Source: Fimbriimonadaceae bacterium (GTDB lineage Bacteria > Armatimonadota > Fimbriimonadia > Fimbriimonadales > Fimbriimonadaceae). From it: a DNA stretch of 64,000 nt. Of the stretch, positions 52,775 to 60,977 are shown in pieces; within the stretch, counting starts at the first letter, position 1, and every line of letters begins with the position of its first letter. Made by a program: the position numbers and the translations under genes. The stretch covers positions 2,111,362 to 2,175,361 of the forward strand of contig CP075364.1 in NCBI GenBank assembly GCA_019454105.1, in the 5' to 3' direction. The notes under the pieces are model-generated. The model was given only the letters and a program-made list of their open reading frames with translations. It was not told where the DNA came from and did not search any database.

Positions 52775-53430
52775 GACCCAGAACAGCAGAACCCGCCAAA
52801 GACCGGTACGCGAGGCCCTTCGACTTCGTCGTGGCCGGGTGCGCCGTCCTCGCGTTCGGGGCCGTGCTCTACGCCTCGACCTCGTTCGGCAAGAGGGCGG
52901 CCCAGTTCTCCGAGGCCGAGGCCAGGCTCGGGAAGATCCACCGGGCCATGGTCGCCTATGGCGAGGACTTCGACGTCTGGGACGAGCTCCCTGGGTGGGG
53001 CCGCGTCAGCCAGCGAGCCCTTTCGGTCAGCATGGTCAAGGGTTACCTGGGCGCGGGAGGAGAGGATAACCTTTGGTCTCCAGCCCACCGCCCAGGTTGG
53101 CGCCGCCATGCCAGTTCGAGGAACCTGCTCGGGACGAGCCACTGGTGGTCGCGCCCGTCCGAGAGCAACCGAGGGACGCTCTTCCCGTGCCTCGACAACA
53201 GGACGCCTTGCTACAGGAACACCCTGGAAGAGGCCGTCGCTCGGGAGGAGCGCTACGCCGTCGTCATCGACCAAGTGTTCGACATGGAGCACTACTACCC
53301 GGTCGAAAATGACCAGTCCAAAGGCGCGGTCTTAGTCGAGCTAGAAGTCGGCGGAGCCACCCACGTCACTCGCCGTAGCGTCCCCCGGTTTCGGTTCGAA
53401 CAGTGGTTCGGACAAGAGACGAACCCATGA
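52771..53430 (+). CDS. Pseudopilin-like protein, module gene B2
   Basis: A 219-residue paralog of B1: same membrane helix and LGKIHRAMVAYGEDFD segment, then a diverged C-terminal region with extra cysteines (LFPCLDNRTPCYRN). VVIDQVFDMEHYYPVE and GAVLVELEVGGA are kept. The stop overlaps C2 (ATGA). Confidence 0.65.
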   Translation: MRPRTAEPAKDRYARPFDFVVAGCAVLAFGAVLYASTSFGKRAAQFSEAEARLGKIHRAMVAYGEDFDVWDELPGWGRVSQRALSVSMVKGYLGAGGEDNLWSPAHRPGWRRHASSRNLLGTSHWWSRPSESNRGTLFPCLDNRTPCYRNTLEEAVAREERYAVVIDQVFDMEHYYPVENDQSKGAVLVELEVGGATHVTRRSVPRFRFEQWFGQETNP

Positions 53431-53846
53431 GGGCGACTTGGCTCGTCCATGCTGTCTGCGCCATATTGGCGACAGGGCTGGCATTTCCGGCCGTTACCGG
53501 CTCCCATAGTGGTGTCGGATTGCGATCCTCGTGCCCAGAAGACTTCGGCGAGCCGCAGTGTGCGGCTCAAAACCTCTGTGGCGAAAACACCCTGGACTGC
53601 ACCCTGCAAGAGTACGGACAGCCTTGGTGGTGCTGCATGACGACTGGAGGCGGATGATGCCAGTATGCTTGCCACAACTGGGCTTGCCCCGAAAAGTGCC
53701 GCTTTCAGTTGTCGGGATTCATTGGCGGCTGGTTCTACTGCCCATCATACGGTTCCTCTGGCACCAGCCGGACAAGGCAGCACGCCAGTCCGAACCAGAA
53801 TGCCAGCTGCGTCGATCCTCCCGGAGTTTGCCAGCAGAGAGATTGA
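53427..53846 (+). CDS. Secreted Cys-rich protein, module gene C2, with in-frame TGA at 53655
   Basis: The ATG overlaps the B2 stop. The frame runs 76 codons to TGA 53655-53657 and then stays open for 62 more codons to a TGA at 53844. The part after the first TGA clearly matches C1 (CQYACHNWACPEKC, then CVDPPGVCQ), so both halves belong to one gene. The TGA falls exactly where C1 has Cys76. It is either a fresh nonsense mutation or a selenocysteine codon. Signal peptide: HAVCAILATGLAFPAVTG. Confidence 0.55.
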
Positions 53847-53848
53847 CG

Positions 53849-54427
53849 ATGTCATTGAAACTCGGATCGTTTTTTGCCTTTGGGATCGCCTTGGCAGGAT
53901 GCAGTGATCCGGCCCCAACGGTCTTGCAACGGGAAACCCCCGAACGGCGGCCCGTGCCAGCCCAACTTCGAACGAAGGAAGAAGACCCCGTTGCTAGAGG
54001 CGGAAAGATCACGTGGGACTATCCTGGCAACAAGGAAGGCTGGGAGAACGTCAAGCGGGCCTTACGGGAGGACAGGGGCAAGAGCACCGCCCTCGGCACG
54101 GTGCCGATGGCGAGGGGACTCGTGGTCAGCGACCCGCTCTCCAAAGTCAAGGCCATGTTCCCCCGAGGCCCTGTCGCCATCTCAGGAGGGCCGGACGGCT
54201 ACCGCGCCTACTTCTTCCACGTCAAGGATCCAGAGCCCGGCGTCTTCGCCGTCTTTTGCATCCACGACGAGATCGCGATCGCTGCCGAGAAGTCCTTCGA
54301 CCGGGAGACGCTCGACCAGAACCCTCTCGAACCCTACGCTTGGTCGGAAGTCCCGGCCGAACTCGCGCGGATGGAGCGCGATAACGAGGCCAACAGCCGC
54401 CCACGGCCCGCAGCCAAGCCGAACTAA
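53849..54427 (+). CDS. Predicted lipoprotein, module gene D2
   Basis: A 192-residue lipoprotein (lipobox LAGC), paralog of D1. Shared motifs are ALREDRGKS, PMARGL, HDEIAIAAEKSF and LEPYAWSEVPAEL. It starts 2 bases after C2 and ends in a CTAA overlap with tdh. Confidence 0.6.
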   Translation: MSLKLGSFFAFGIALAGCSDPAPTVLQRETPERRPVPAQLRTKEEDPVARGGKITWDYPGNKEGWENVKRALREDRGKSTALGTVPMARGLVVSDPLSKVKAMFPRGPVAISGGPDGYRAYFFHVKDPEPGVFAVFCIHDEIAIAAEKSFDRETLDQNPLEPYAWSEVPAELARMERDNEANSRPRPAAKPN

Positions 54428-55449
54428 AAAGCGAGCACGATCTTGCCCGCCTCTCCACGCTTGAGGGTCTCCATCGCCTCGGCGACCTCGGTGAAGGGCA
54501 TCTCGTGGGTGACGACCGGCGTCACGTCAAGGCCTTTCTCAGTGAGCAGCCACGCCATCTGGTCCCACGTCTCCCACATCCGCCGCCCGACGATCCCGTG
54601 CAATTGGAGCCCCTTGAAGATGACGCGGTTGAAATCGACCGACCGGAGCACGTCGGGGAACAGCCCGAGAAGGCTGACCCTCCCTCCAGGCCGTGTGAGC
54701 TCGATCGACATATCGAGTGAAGCAGGGTGGCCGGACATTTCGAGAGTGGCGTCGACCCCGTTCGGCTCGCACCGCCCGACGACGGCGTAGACGTCCTCCT
54801 GGAGCGGATTGAGCACGCAATCGGCCCCGAGCCGCTCGGCCAGGGCCATCCGGTAGGGCGAGACCTCGGTCGCATAGACCTTGGCCGCCCCCAAAGCCCG
54901 ACAGACCGCCACTGCGAAGAGCCCGATCGGCCCCATGCCCGTGATCAGCACCGTGCGCCCCTCGACCGGCCCGTCCATCACGGTGTGGACGGCGTTGCCG
55001 AGGGCGTCCTGCATGCTCGCCACTTTCTTGGGCACTGCTGCCGGGGTCGGGCGCGCGTTTTGCCACGGCACCACCGCAAAAGGCGCGAAGCCGCCGTCCA
55101 CGTCCACCCCAAGGATGCGGGTGGAGCGGGCCACGTGCCCGTCCCCTCGCAGGTAGTCGGGGTCGTCGAGATCGACGATGTGGGACTCGCTCGCGACGAA
55201 GTCGCCGACCTGGCGCTCGGTCACACCATCGCCAACCTCGACGATCGTGCCGCAGAACTCGTGACCGATGACCCGCACCGGGTGGATCCTGCCCTGGGCC
55301 CAGGCGTCCCAGTTGTAGATGTGGAGGTCGGTGCCGCAGACCGACCCGTGCTCGACCCGGATCTTGACGGTGCCGGGTCGGACGGTAGGCTCCACGACGT
55401 CGATGATCTCGACGCCTGGCTCGGGGCGGGTCTTGGCGATCGCCTTCAC
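54424..55449 (-). CDS. tdh: L-threonine 3-dehydrogenase-like enzyme without structural zinc site
   Basis: A 341-residue medium-chain dehydrogenase. Catalytic zinc ligands Cys38 (SVCGTDLH), His63 and Glu64 (GHEFCG) are intact, as are IYNWDAWAQ and the NAD fold GMGPIGLFAVAV. This matches threonine dehydrogenase, which makes 2-amino-3-ketobutyrate. The four-Cys lobe that normally binds structural zinc (about 92-112) is replaced by DLDDPDYLRGDGHVARST, with no cysteine. No kbl gene is adjacent. Confidence 0.85.
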   Translation of the reverse strand: MKAIAKTRPEPGVEIIDVVEPTVRPGTVKIRVEHGSVCGTDLHIYNWDAWAQGRIHPVRVIGHEFCGTIVEVGDGVTERQVGDFVASESHIVDLDDPDYLRGDGHVARSTRILGVDVDGGFAPFAVVPWQNARPTPAAVPKKVASMQDALGNAVHTVMDGPVEGRTVLITGMGPIGLFAVAVCRALGAAKVYATEVSPYRMALAERLGADCVLNPLQEDVYAVVGRCEPNGVDATLEMSGHPASLDMSIELTRPGGRVSLLGLFPDVLRSVDFNRVIFKGLQLHGIVGRRMWETWDQMAWLLTEKGLDVTPVVTHEMPFTEVAEAMETLKRGEAGKIVLAF

Positions 55450-55501
55450 TGACGGGCCAGGATACCGGCCCGGGGTGTCGCCGCCGCCTTCTGTCCCATG
55501 C

Positions 55502-55507
55502 TAGAAT
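55502..55507 (+). promoter_or_regulatory. -10 element (TAGAAT) for the KOW-like gene
   Basis: TAGAAT lies 42 bases before the TTG start and leaves room for a ~36-base leader with a hairpin. Confidence 0.5.
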
Positions 55508-55511
55508 CCGA

Positions 55512-55540
55512 TCCAGGTCGGCAAGGTAGCCGACTGGAGG
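55512..55540 (+). promoter_or_regulatory. Leader hairpin overlapping the Shine-Dalgarno
   Basis: TCCAG (55512-55516) pairs with CTGGA (55534-55538), and TCGGC (55518-55522) pairs with GCCGA (55529-55533). The loop is AAGGTA, with one bulged G. The 3' arm covers GGA of the GGAGG Shine-Dalgarno (55536-55540), so the hairpin could block translation. Confidence 0.5.
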
Positions 55541-55549
55541 CAGCACACT

Positions 55550-56674
55550 TTGGGCAGCGCATACACCCCTGGTCTCACCGTCAGCCGCGACATTGTCGTC
55601 CAACGCGTCCGCCGGCTCCCGATCAAGGGCGAGGTGGCGGTCAAGCCCGGCGACAAGGTCGGACATGACACGGTGGTGGCCCGGGCGATGTTGCCGGGGA
55701 TCCTCCAGACCATCCGACTCGCCGAGAAGCTCGGCGTGGAGGCCAAGGAAGTGCCTGGTTTCTTCCATCTCCAGGTCGGCGACCCGATCGGCGTGGGCCA
55801 ACAAGTCGCGGAGACCCCCGGGTTCTTCGGCCTTTTCAAGCAGCCGGTCATTTCCGACTTTGCTGGAACAGTGGAGACCATCTCCGAAGTCACGGGCCAT
55901 GTCCTGGTGCGCGAGCCCTCCATCCCTGTCGATGTGACCGCTTACCTGGACGGGTCGGTGATCGACGTCATGCCCGAAGAGGGCGCCGTGATCGAGACCC
56001 GCGGGGCAATGGTGCAGGGCATCTTCGGGATCGGCGGCGAGCGCAACGGGCCCATCCGGATCGCGGTGTCATCAGCGGACGAGGTCTTGGATGCGGGCCA
56101 CATCAAGCCCGACGACGCGGGCAAGATCCTTGTGGGCGGCTCGGGCGTGACCTACGAAGCCCTTGAGAAGGCCAACAACGAGGGCGTCGTGGGGCTCGTG
56201 GTCGGGGCCGTGCGCGACGTCGACATCACCAAGTTCCTCGGCTATGACATCGGCGTTGCCATCACCGGGCAAGAACCGATCAACGTGACCCTCATCTGCA
56301 CAGAAGGGTTCGGCGTGTTGCGCATGGCCGACCGCACTTTTGAACTCCTCAAATCGATCGAAGGCCGCACTGCCAGCCTGAACGGGGCGACCCAGATCCG
56401 GGCGGGCGTCATCCGGCCGGAGGTCATCGCGCCGAGCGATTCGGTCTCTGGCGAAGGGCAAATCGCGAGTTCTGGCGGCACCCTGGAGCCGGGCACGCCG
56501 ATCCGGATCATCCGGGAGCCGTACTTTGGGTTGCTCGGAAAGGTCACTGGCCTGCCAGCCCAGCTCGTCACGGTCGAATCGGGGGCCGAGGTTCGCGTCC
56601 TCAACGCCAAGCTTGATGATGGCCGGGAAGTCACCGTCCCAAGGGCCAACGTGGAGATCATCGCCTTGTCATGA
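55550..56674 (+). CDS. Conserved hypothetical protein with C-terminal KOW-like segment
   Basis: A 374-residue protein from a TTG with a good GGAGG Shine-Dalgarno 9 bases upstream. Beta-rich, glycine-rich domain; no signal peptide. GILQTIRLAEKLG and VVARAMLPG lie in the N-terminal part. The C-terminal GLLGKVTGLPAQLV and DGREVTVPRANVEII resemble a KOW-type nucleic-acid-binding strand pair. It is coupled (ATGA) to the response regulator downstream. The role is not known. Confidence 0.65.
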   Translation: MGSAYTPGLTVSRDIVVQRVRRLPIKGEVAVKPGDKVGHDTVVARAMLPGILQTIRLAEKLGVEAKEVPGFFHLQVGDPIGVGQQVAETPGFFGLFKQPVISDFAGTVETISEVTGHVLVREPSIPVDVTAYLDGSVIDVMPEEGAVIETRGAMVQGIFGIGGERNGPIRIAVSSADEVLDAGHIKPDDAGKILVGGSGVTYEALEKANNEGVVGLVVGAVRDVDITKFLGYDIGVAITGQEPINVTLICTEGFGVLRMADRTFELLKSIEGRTASLNGATQIRAGVIRPEVIAPSDSVSGEGQIASSGGTLEPGTPIRIIREPYFGLLGKVTGLPAQLVTVESGAEVRVLNAKLDDGREVTVPRANVEIIALS

Positions 56675-57342
56675 AAGTTCTCGTTGTCGACGATGAGCCG
56701 GTCGTTCTCGAGACCGTCGAGACAAAGCTCCGCAAGGAAGGCTTCACCTCGTTCATCGCCGACTCGGCCGAAGAAGGCATGAGGCTTTTTCGCATGGTCA
56801 AACCCGACTTGATCCTGCTTGACGTCATGCTGCCCGGCCGCAGCGGGTTCGAGTTCTGCCAGACCATCCGGAAGACCTCCAAGACTCCGGTCATTTTCTT
56901 GACCGCACGGTCGAGCGAGGACGACCGTGTCCAGGGCCTCGAGCTGGGAGGGGACGACTACGTGATCAAGCCCTTCTCGCTCGCCGAGCTTGTGGCCAGA
57001 ATCCGGTCGGTCCTCAGACGATCCGGCGGCGACGGAGCGGGCGAGGTCGTCGAAGCGGCCCACATCAAGCTCGATCCACGCACCCATGAGGCATGGATCC
57101 GGGGAAGCTTGACGTCCCTCTCGCCCAAGGAGTTTGGCCTGCTCTACTTTTTGGTTCGGAACAACGGGCACGTGTTTTCGAGGGACACGCTCCTCGACCG
57201 AGTCTGGGGGCCGGACTCCATGGTCAGCCCGAGGACGGTCGATGTCCATGTACGGTGGCTCAGGGAGCTGATCGAGACCGATCCGTCCACCCCAGTTCAC
57301 CTGATCACGATCCGAGGCATCGGCTACAAGTTTGTCGGGTGA
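56671..57342 (+). CDS. OmpR/PhoB-family response regulator
   Basis: A 223-residue regulator. Receiver domain 1-115: VVDDE acidic pair, phospho-acceptor Asp in LILLDVMLPG, Thr in FLTAR and Lys in VIKPF. Winged-helix DNA-binding domain 128-222 (LSPKEFGLLYFLVRN, SPRTVDVHVRWLRELIE, GIGYKFVG). No histidine kinase is adjacent. The start overlaps the upstream gene. Confidence 0.93.
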   Translation: MKVLVVDDEPVVLETVETKLRKEGFTSFIADSAEEGMRLFRMVKPDLILLDVMLPGRSGFEFCQTIRKTSKTPVIFLTARSSEDDRVQGLELGGDDYVIKPFSLAELVARIRSVLRRSGGDGAGEVVEAAHIKLDPRTHEAWIRGSLTSLSPKEFGLLYFLVRNNGHVFSRDTLLDRVWGPDSMVSPRTVDVHVRWLRELIETDPSTPVHLITIRGIGYKFVG

Positions 57343-57689
57343 CGTAAAAAGAGCACCGCAGTGGACGGAGAGGACAGATCCACTGCGGCGAGTTTGGTGT
57401 GGCTCGCGTCGAGAGTGCCCAGGTCATGAGTGTCCTGGCGCCTCGCGACTGTCTCTTCTCTGTGATTCGGCGATTTTTCGCTGATCTTGAGTGTCGCCCG
57501 TACCAAGTTCTTGTTTTCGAGCGCCGGTCTCCTAGTTGAGTCCTGCCTGCTGCGGCTTTGGACTGTTCTCGACCTGGCCTCGGCGATCCCGCGGTTTCGG
57601 CGGATTCGCTCATTTCCGTGCCGAAACTTTCAAGAACTGTTAAGGTAGACCAGATTCCGACGTTAATCGTTCCAGGCCTTGGCTCTAAA
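57343..57689. other. 347-base gene-free interval
   Basis: No convincing gene is seen on either strand. It holds the 57356-57388 hairpin, which is a terminator for the minus strand, and a stretch with short ORFs of unconvincing composition. A small RNA or 3' UTR of lpxB on the minus strand is possible. Confidence 0.5.
57345..57388 (-). terminator. Rho-independent terminator on the minus strand
   Basis: Arms CCGCAGTGGA (57356-57365) and TCCACTGCGG (57379-57388) with a 13-base loop. On the minus strand the stem is followed by TGCTCTTTTTAC. It lies about 300 bases after the lpxB stop. Confidence 0.75.
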
Positions 57690-58994
57690 CTAGGACTCTT
57701 CGACTATCTCGAGTGCCAATTGAGCCGTCCTGTCGATGGCGTCGCTTGGCCCAAGGACTTCGTCAAGCTCTTCGAACCCCTCCATTTGAACCTGTCTGGC
57801 GGAACCGTCCTCCAAGAGACGCTCCAACTCGCCCATGACTGATTCGGGCTGGGCGTACCACTGGAGCAGCTCGGGCAGCAGCGGCCTTCGGAGCAAAATG
57901 TTTGGCAGGCTGATGAACTCGATCTTGGACCGCCTTGCCAAAAACTCGGGAACGGCCCAAGGTGACACCTTGTAGACCACGACCATCGGGCACCGGCAAA
58001 GCGCGGCCTCCAGCGTCGCCGTCCCACTGCAGACGATCGCGGCACGGCTCTCTTTGAGGGCCTCGTACTTGTCCAAACGCAACTCGGCGTCACCCCCTCC
58101 AAAACGGATCCAGCTTTCCTGGACTTTGTTCGGATCCAGGTTTGGGGCGACCACAATCCGAACTGTGCCCTGAAAGTTCTGGAGCGTCTCGGCCGCAAGG
58201 GCCAAGTGCCGGCTCACTTCGTGGAGCCGGCTACCCGGCATCACCGCCACCCCCTCCTTCAGGCGACCTTCGTCCAATGGCCCGACCATCTGCTTGAGCG
58301 GGTGTCCAAAAAAATGCGCGTTGGCTCCCATGCCCCGCAAGATCTCGGCGCTCCAAGGGAAGGGCGTGACAATGGCGTCAGCGATCAACGGGAGGTCCCC
58401 GCCTTGTTTGTCCCGTCGCCAGCTTCCTGGAGGGACAAAGTACAGGACCTTCCAGCCGTTTTGCTTGGCCCTCCGGGCCAACTTCACATTGATATAGCCG
58501 AAATCGATCGGAACGAAAAGCCCCTGGTGCGTGTGGCCCAGCCGCAGTTTGGCTTGCTGATAGCCACCAAAGACCCTTGGCGCGACCCGGACCGACTCGA
58601 GGATCCCCACCGCCCCCCAGTTGGACGAGTCAGCCACGAGTGCCACCCCCGCTGACTGGAGCAACCGGCTTCCAACCGCGGACACCACCTCGCCCCGGAG
58701 CCGCTCAGAGGGGATCAATCCCTGGAAAACGTCCACGGCGATCTCGCTTACGAGATCGTCGAACCGGCTCTGCGGCGAGATTCGAGAGACAAAGGCGCCT
58801 CCGTAGTAGTTGCGGATCCAATCGCCGATCCGGGCAGGGCTCGCGTCTCCGCCGAGTTCCCACTTTTGCACGTCTTGGGCCAATTGCCACGCGAGGCGGA
58901 TCTCTGAGAACGCGCCCGCGCGGTTCATGGCCCGGTAGATCTCGGCCCCGTAGGCGTCGCCACTGGCCTCGCCAGCAGAGAAGAAGACCCGCAC
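57690..58994 (-). CDS. lpxB: Lipid-A-disaccharide synthase
   Basis: A 434-residue GT19 glycosyltransferase that joins lipid X and UDP-diacylglucosamine. The GTG at 58994 gives VRVFFSAGEASGDAYGAEIY, the usual N-terminus. VMPGSRLHEVSRHL and VCSGTATLEAAL are family motifs. It is somewhat longer than typical (about 380), with extra sequence before GGYQQAKLRLGHTHQG. Other lpx genes are not here. Confidence 0.9.
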   Translation of the reverse strand: MRVFFSAGEASGDAYGAEIYRAMNRAGAFSEIRLAWQLAQDVQKWELGGDASPARIGDWIRNYYGGAFVSRISPQSRFDDLVSEIAVDVFQGLIPSERLRGEVVSAVGSRLLQSAGVALVADSSNWGAVGILESVRVAPRVFGGYQQAKLRLGHTHQGLFVPIDFGYINVKLARRAKQNGWKVLYFVPPGSWRRDKQGGDLPLIADAIVTPFPWSAEILRGMGANAHFFGHPLKQMVGPLDEGRLKEGVAVMPGSRLHEVSRHLALAAETLQNFQGTVRIVVAPNLDPNKVQESWIRFGGGDAELRLDKYEALKESRAAIVCSGTATLEAALCRCPMVVVYKVSPWAVPEFLARRSKIEFISLPNILLRRPLLPELLQWYAQPESVMGELERLLEDGSARQVQMEGFEELDEVLGPSDAIDRTAQLALEIVEES

Positions 58995-59002
58995 GGCTTC
59001 GA

Positions 59003-60043
59003 CTAACCGCCACGGGGCGGACTTGGCGGCGATGCCTGAGCCCAAAGCGAGACGACTCGGCCATGCGGGTCGTGGAGCGTCGCGCGCTTTGGCTCGCCCG
59101 ACGGGGCCCAAACAAGCAACCCGGCCGAGGTCTGCCGTACAGCCGCGTCGGCCGCAATCTCCCACTGGGCCCCTGTGAAAAGGTTGATCAGCGCCGTGCC
59201 CTTGGCGGTTTTGACCCTGGAATAGGCCGGCTCAAAGAATCCGGTCACCTGGCCGCGCACTTCGGCCGCCTGTACGAACTCCTGCGTCTCGATATCGGCA
59301 TATCCAATCATCACCGTCCGCTGCCGAGTGGAAGTGTGGGTCCAAACATAGCGGCCGCTCGGTGAGATCCGAGCGCGTTCGACCGTCGGCCCCAAGGGCA
59401 CCACAGCCGGGGGCCCCGGCTGCCCGACCTTGAACTTGGCCAAGCTGAACTGCGAGCCCTTCTGGCTCAATGCCCACAGTTCGTCCTCGCGGGCCGCCAG
59501 GACGTCGTCGACAAGCCCGACGGCATATGAGAACCCAGGAAGGCGGTCGATCAAACTGGCCTGAGGCTTGGCATCGGCCAAGTCCACGACGAGAAGCGCT
59601 TCGAGCCAAGGGTTTCGGGACTTGTCCTCCCAACGGGCCAAGAGATAGGCCTTGGTGCCGATAATCTCCACGCCTGAGAGGGCCGTGACTTCGAGCCGCC
59701 TGACCCCATCGGCGACCAGCTTCAACAAGGCCTCGTTCGACTCTTTGGTGGCGATCTTTCCACTGGTCGGTACTGACGAGAGGCGCGAGATCGACTTCTT
59801 GGCCCCTTGTGCTATCGTCAAACCGTTGGAGTCGAAGGTCAGGGTCTTGCCAGCGATCTGGGCCGACCAGCGCTGGTTCTTGCGGTCCAAGCCCGCGGTG
59901 TCGGTCGCCGGTTGCCGGATGGGCACGACGACCGTGTTCCCCGAGCCGCCAACAAGGAACGCCCCGTCCTGATAGGAAAGGGTGTTCGGCGAGCTCTGGG
60001 AGACCAGGGCCACAAGAGCAAAGAGTCCGGTCATCTGACTCAC
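59003..60043 (-). CDS. Secreted hypothetical beta-propeller-like protein
   Basis: A 346-residue protein with a short signal peptide (MTGLFALVALVSQSSP from ATG 60034, or from GTG 60043). The body is a series of beta repeats (ISPSGRYVWTHTSTRQRTVM and others) like those of propeller proteins. No specific family. It precedes lpxB by 8 bases. Confidence 0.6.
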   Translation of the reverse strand: MSQMTGLFALVALVSQSSPNTLSYQDGAFLVGGSGNTVVVPIRQPATDTAGLDRKNQRWSAQIAGKTLTFDSNGLTIAQGAKKSISRLSSVPTSGKIATKESNEALLKLVADGVRRLEVTALSGVEIIGTKAYLLARWEDKSRNPWLEALLVVDLADAKPQASLIDRLPGFSYAVGLVDDVLAAREDELWALSQKGSQFSLAKFKVGQPGPPAVVPLGPTVERARISPSGRYVWTHTSTRQRTVMIGYADIETQEFVQAAEVRGQVTGFFEPAYSRVKTAKGTALINLFTGAQWEIAADAAVRQTSAGLLVWAPSGEPKRATLHDPHGRVVSLWAQASPPSPPRGG

Positions 60044-60051
60044 AGACGAGT

Positions 60052-60252
60052 ATGCACTGCCAAGATTGTCCCCGGTACGACCTTGAACAAGGCGAATGCC
60101 GCGACCAAAAGCTCAACCCGCAACGGTGGGAGCAGGCCGTCGAAGTGGCGAACGTTTTTGGCGTCCGTGCCGTGTGCGTCTTCAATGATCACCGAGAGCG
60201 GTTGCTTCGATCCCGCCATCCGCAGGCCCCTTCTTCGCCCAAGGGTCCATAA
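60052..60252 (+). CDS. Small Cys-containing conserved-looking protein, 66 aa
   Basis: The ORF starts MHCQDCPRYDLEQGEC and has RVAVCVFNDHRERLL-like conserved texture (VANVFGVRAVCVFNDHRER). Four cysteines (3, 6, 16 and about 41) could bind zinc. It is divergent from the 60043 gene and lies in the same direction as the zinc-ribbon gene, whose -10 includes this ORF's stop. Real by composition, unknown in function. Confidence 0.5.
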   Translation: MHCQDCPRYDLEQGECRDQKLNPQRWEQAVEVANVFGVRAVCVFNDHRERLLRSRHPQAPSSPKGP

Positions 60253-60253
60253 T
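60248..60253 (+). promoter_or_regulatory. -10 element (CATAAT), leaderless type, for the zinc-ribbon gene
   Basis: CATAAT ends 7 bases before the ATG at 60261 and contains the TAA stop of the preceding small ORF. Confidence 0.5.
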
Positions 60254-60260
60254 CAAGGAC

Positions 60261-60977
60261 ATGGCCGACACAGGGCTGTTCGCGCTCTACAAGCTGTCGC
60301 TTGTGGACGCCGCCCTCTATGAACTCAAGCAACGCGCTGGCCACTTGGACGTCGGACGGGAAGAGCTCGTGACGATCAAGAAGCTCCAAGCCGAAGCCGA
60401 GGCCGGAAAGTCAGGAGTCGCCAAGCAGCAGGCCGCGGTTACCAAAGACCTCGAGTTTCAATCCGAGACCCTCCGGGAAAGGCTCAAGCGCCTGGACAAG
60501 GACCTCTACGGCGGCTCGGTCGTGAACCCGCGGGAGGTTGAGCAGATCGAGGAGGAGATGGCGACACTGAAATCGCAGATCGAAGCGATCGACAATCAGT
60601 TGCTGGACCTCTATGAGGCCCAACCCGCTCTTGATGCCGCACGCCAAGAGGAGTCGAAAGAGATCGAGGAGCTGAAGCGAGCAGCCGCCCGGAAGCAGGC
60701 GATGGCCAAGAAGGAGCATGAATCGCTCCAAGCCGCCTACCGATCCAAGGCGGCCGAAAGGGCCCCGCTCGTCGCCAAGGTTCCGCAACCTTTGCTTGAC
60801 ACCTACGAGCGGTTGCGCGAGAAGCTCGGGCTCGGGTTAGCGACGGTCACAGATCAGCAACGGTGTGGACAATGCGGCATGCACGTCCCCGAAAAGGCGA
60901 TGGATATGATCGTCCAAGACCGCATCGTCCAGTGCGAGCAATGCCGTCGGATCCTGTTCAGGCTTCAACAGGGATGA
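60261..60977 (+). CDS. Coiled-coil zinc-ribbon protein (DUF164/CT398-like)
   Basis: A 238-residue protein: a long antiparallel coiled coil (residues ~20-175) and a C-terminal C4 zinc ribbon (RCGQCGMHVP and VQCEQCRRILF). This is the zf-RING_7/CT398 plan; such proteins bind partners of motility or secretion systems in some bacteria. The stop overlaps the next gene (ATGA). Confidence 0.88.
   Translation: MADTGLFALYKLSLVDAALYELKQRAGHLDVGREELVTIKKLQAEAEAGKSGVAKQQAAVTKDLEFQSETLRERLKRLDKDLYGGSVVNPREVEQIEEEMATLKSQIEAIDNQLLDLYEAQPALDAARQEESKEIEELKRAAARKQAMAKKEHESLQAAYRSKAAERAPLVAKVPQPLLDTYERLREKLGLGLATVTDQQRCGQCGMHVPEKAMDMIVQDRIVQCEQCRRILFRLQQG

Larger units (their letters stand above)
52443..52984 (+). 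repeat. Copy 2 of the near-identical ~540-base block
   Basis: Matches 50462-51003. It carries the epimerase tail, the promoter and hairpin, gene A2 and the 5' part of gene B2. Confidence 0.9.

Noticed and set aside
57305-57613. Minus-strand ORF of 102 codons after lpxB
   Set aside because: It spans the terminator hairpin and runs into the response regulator gene; composition is not convincing.
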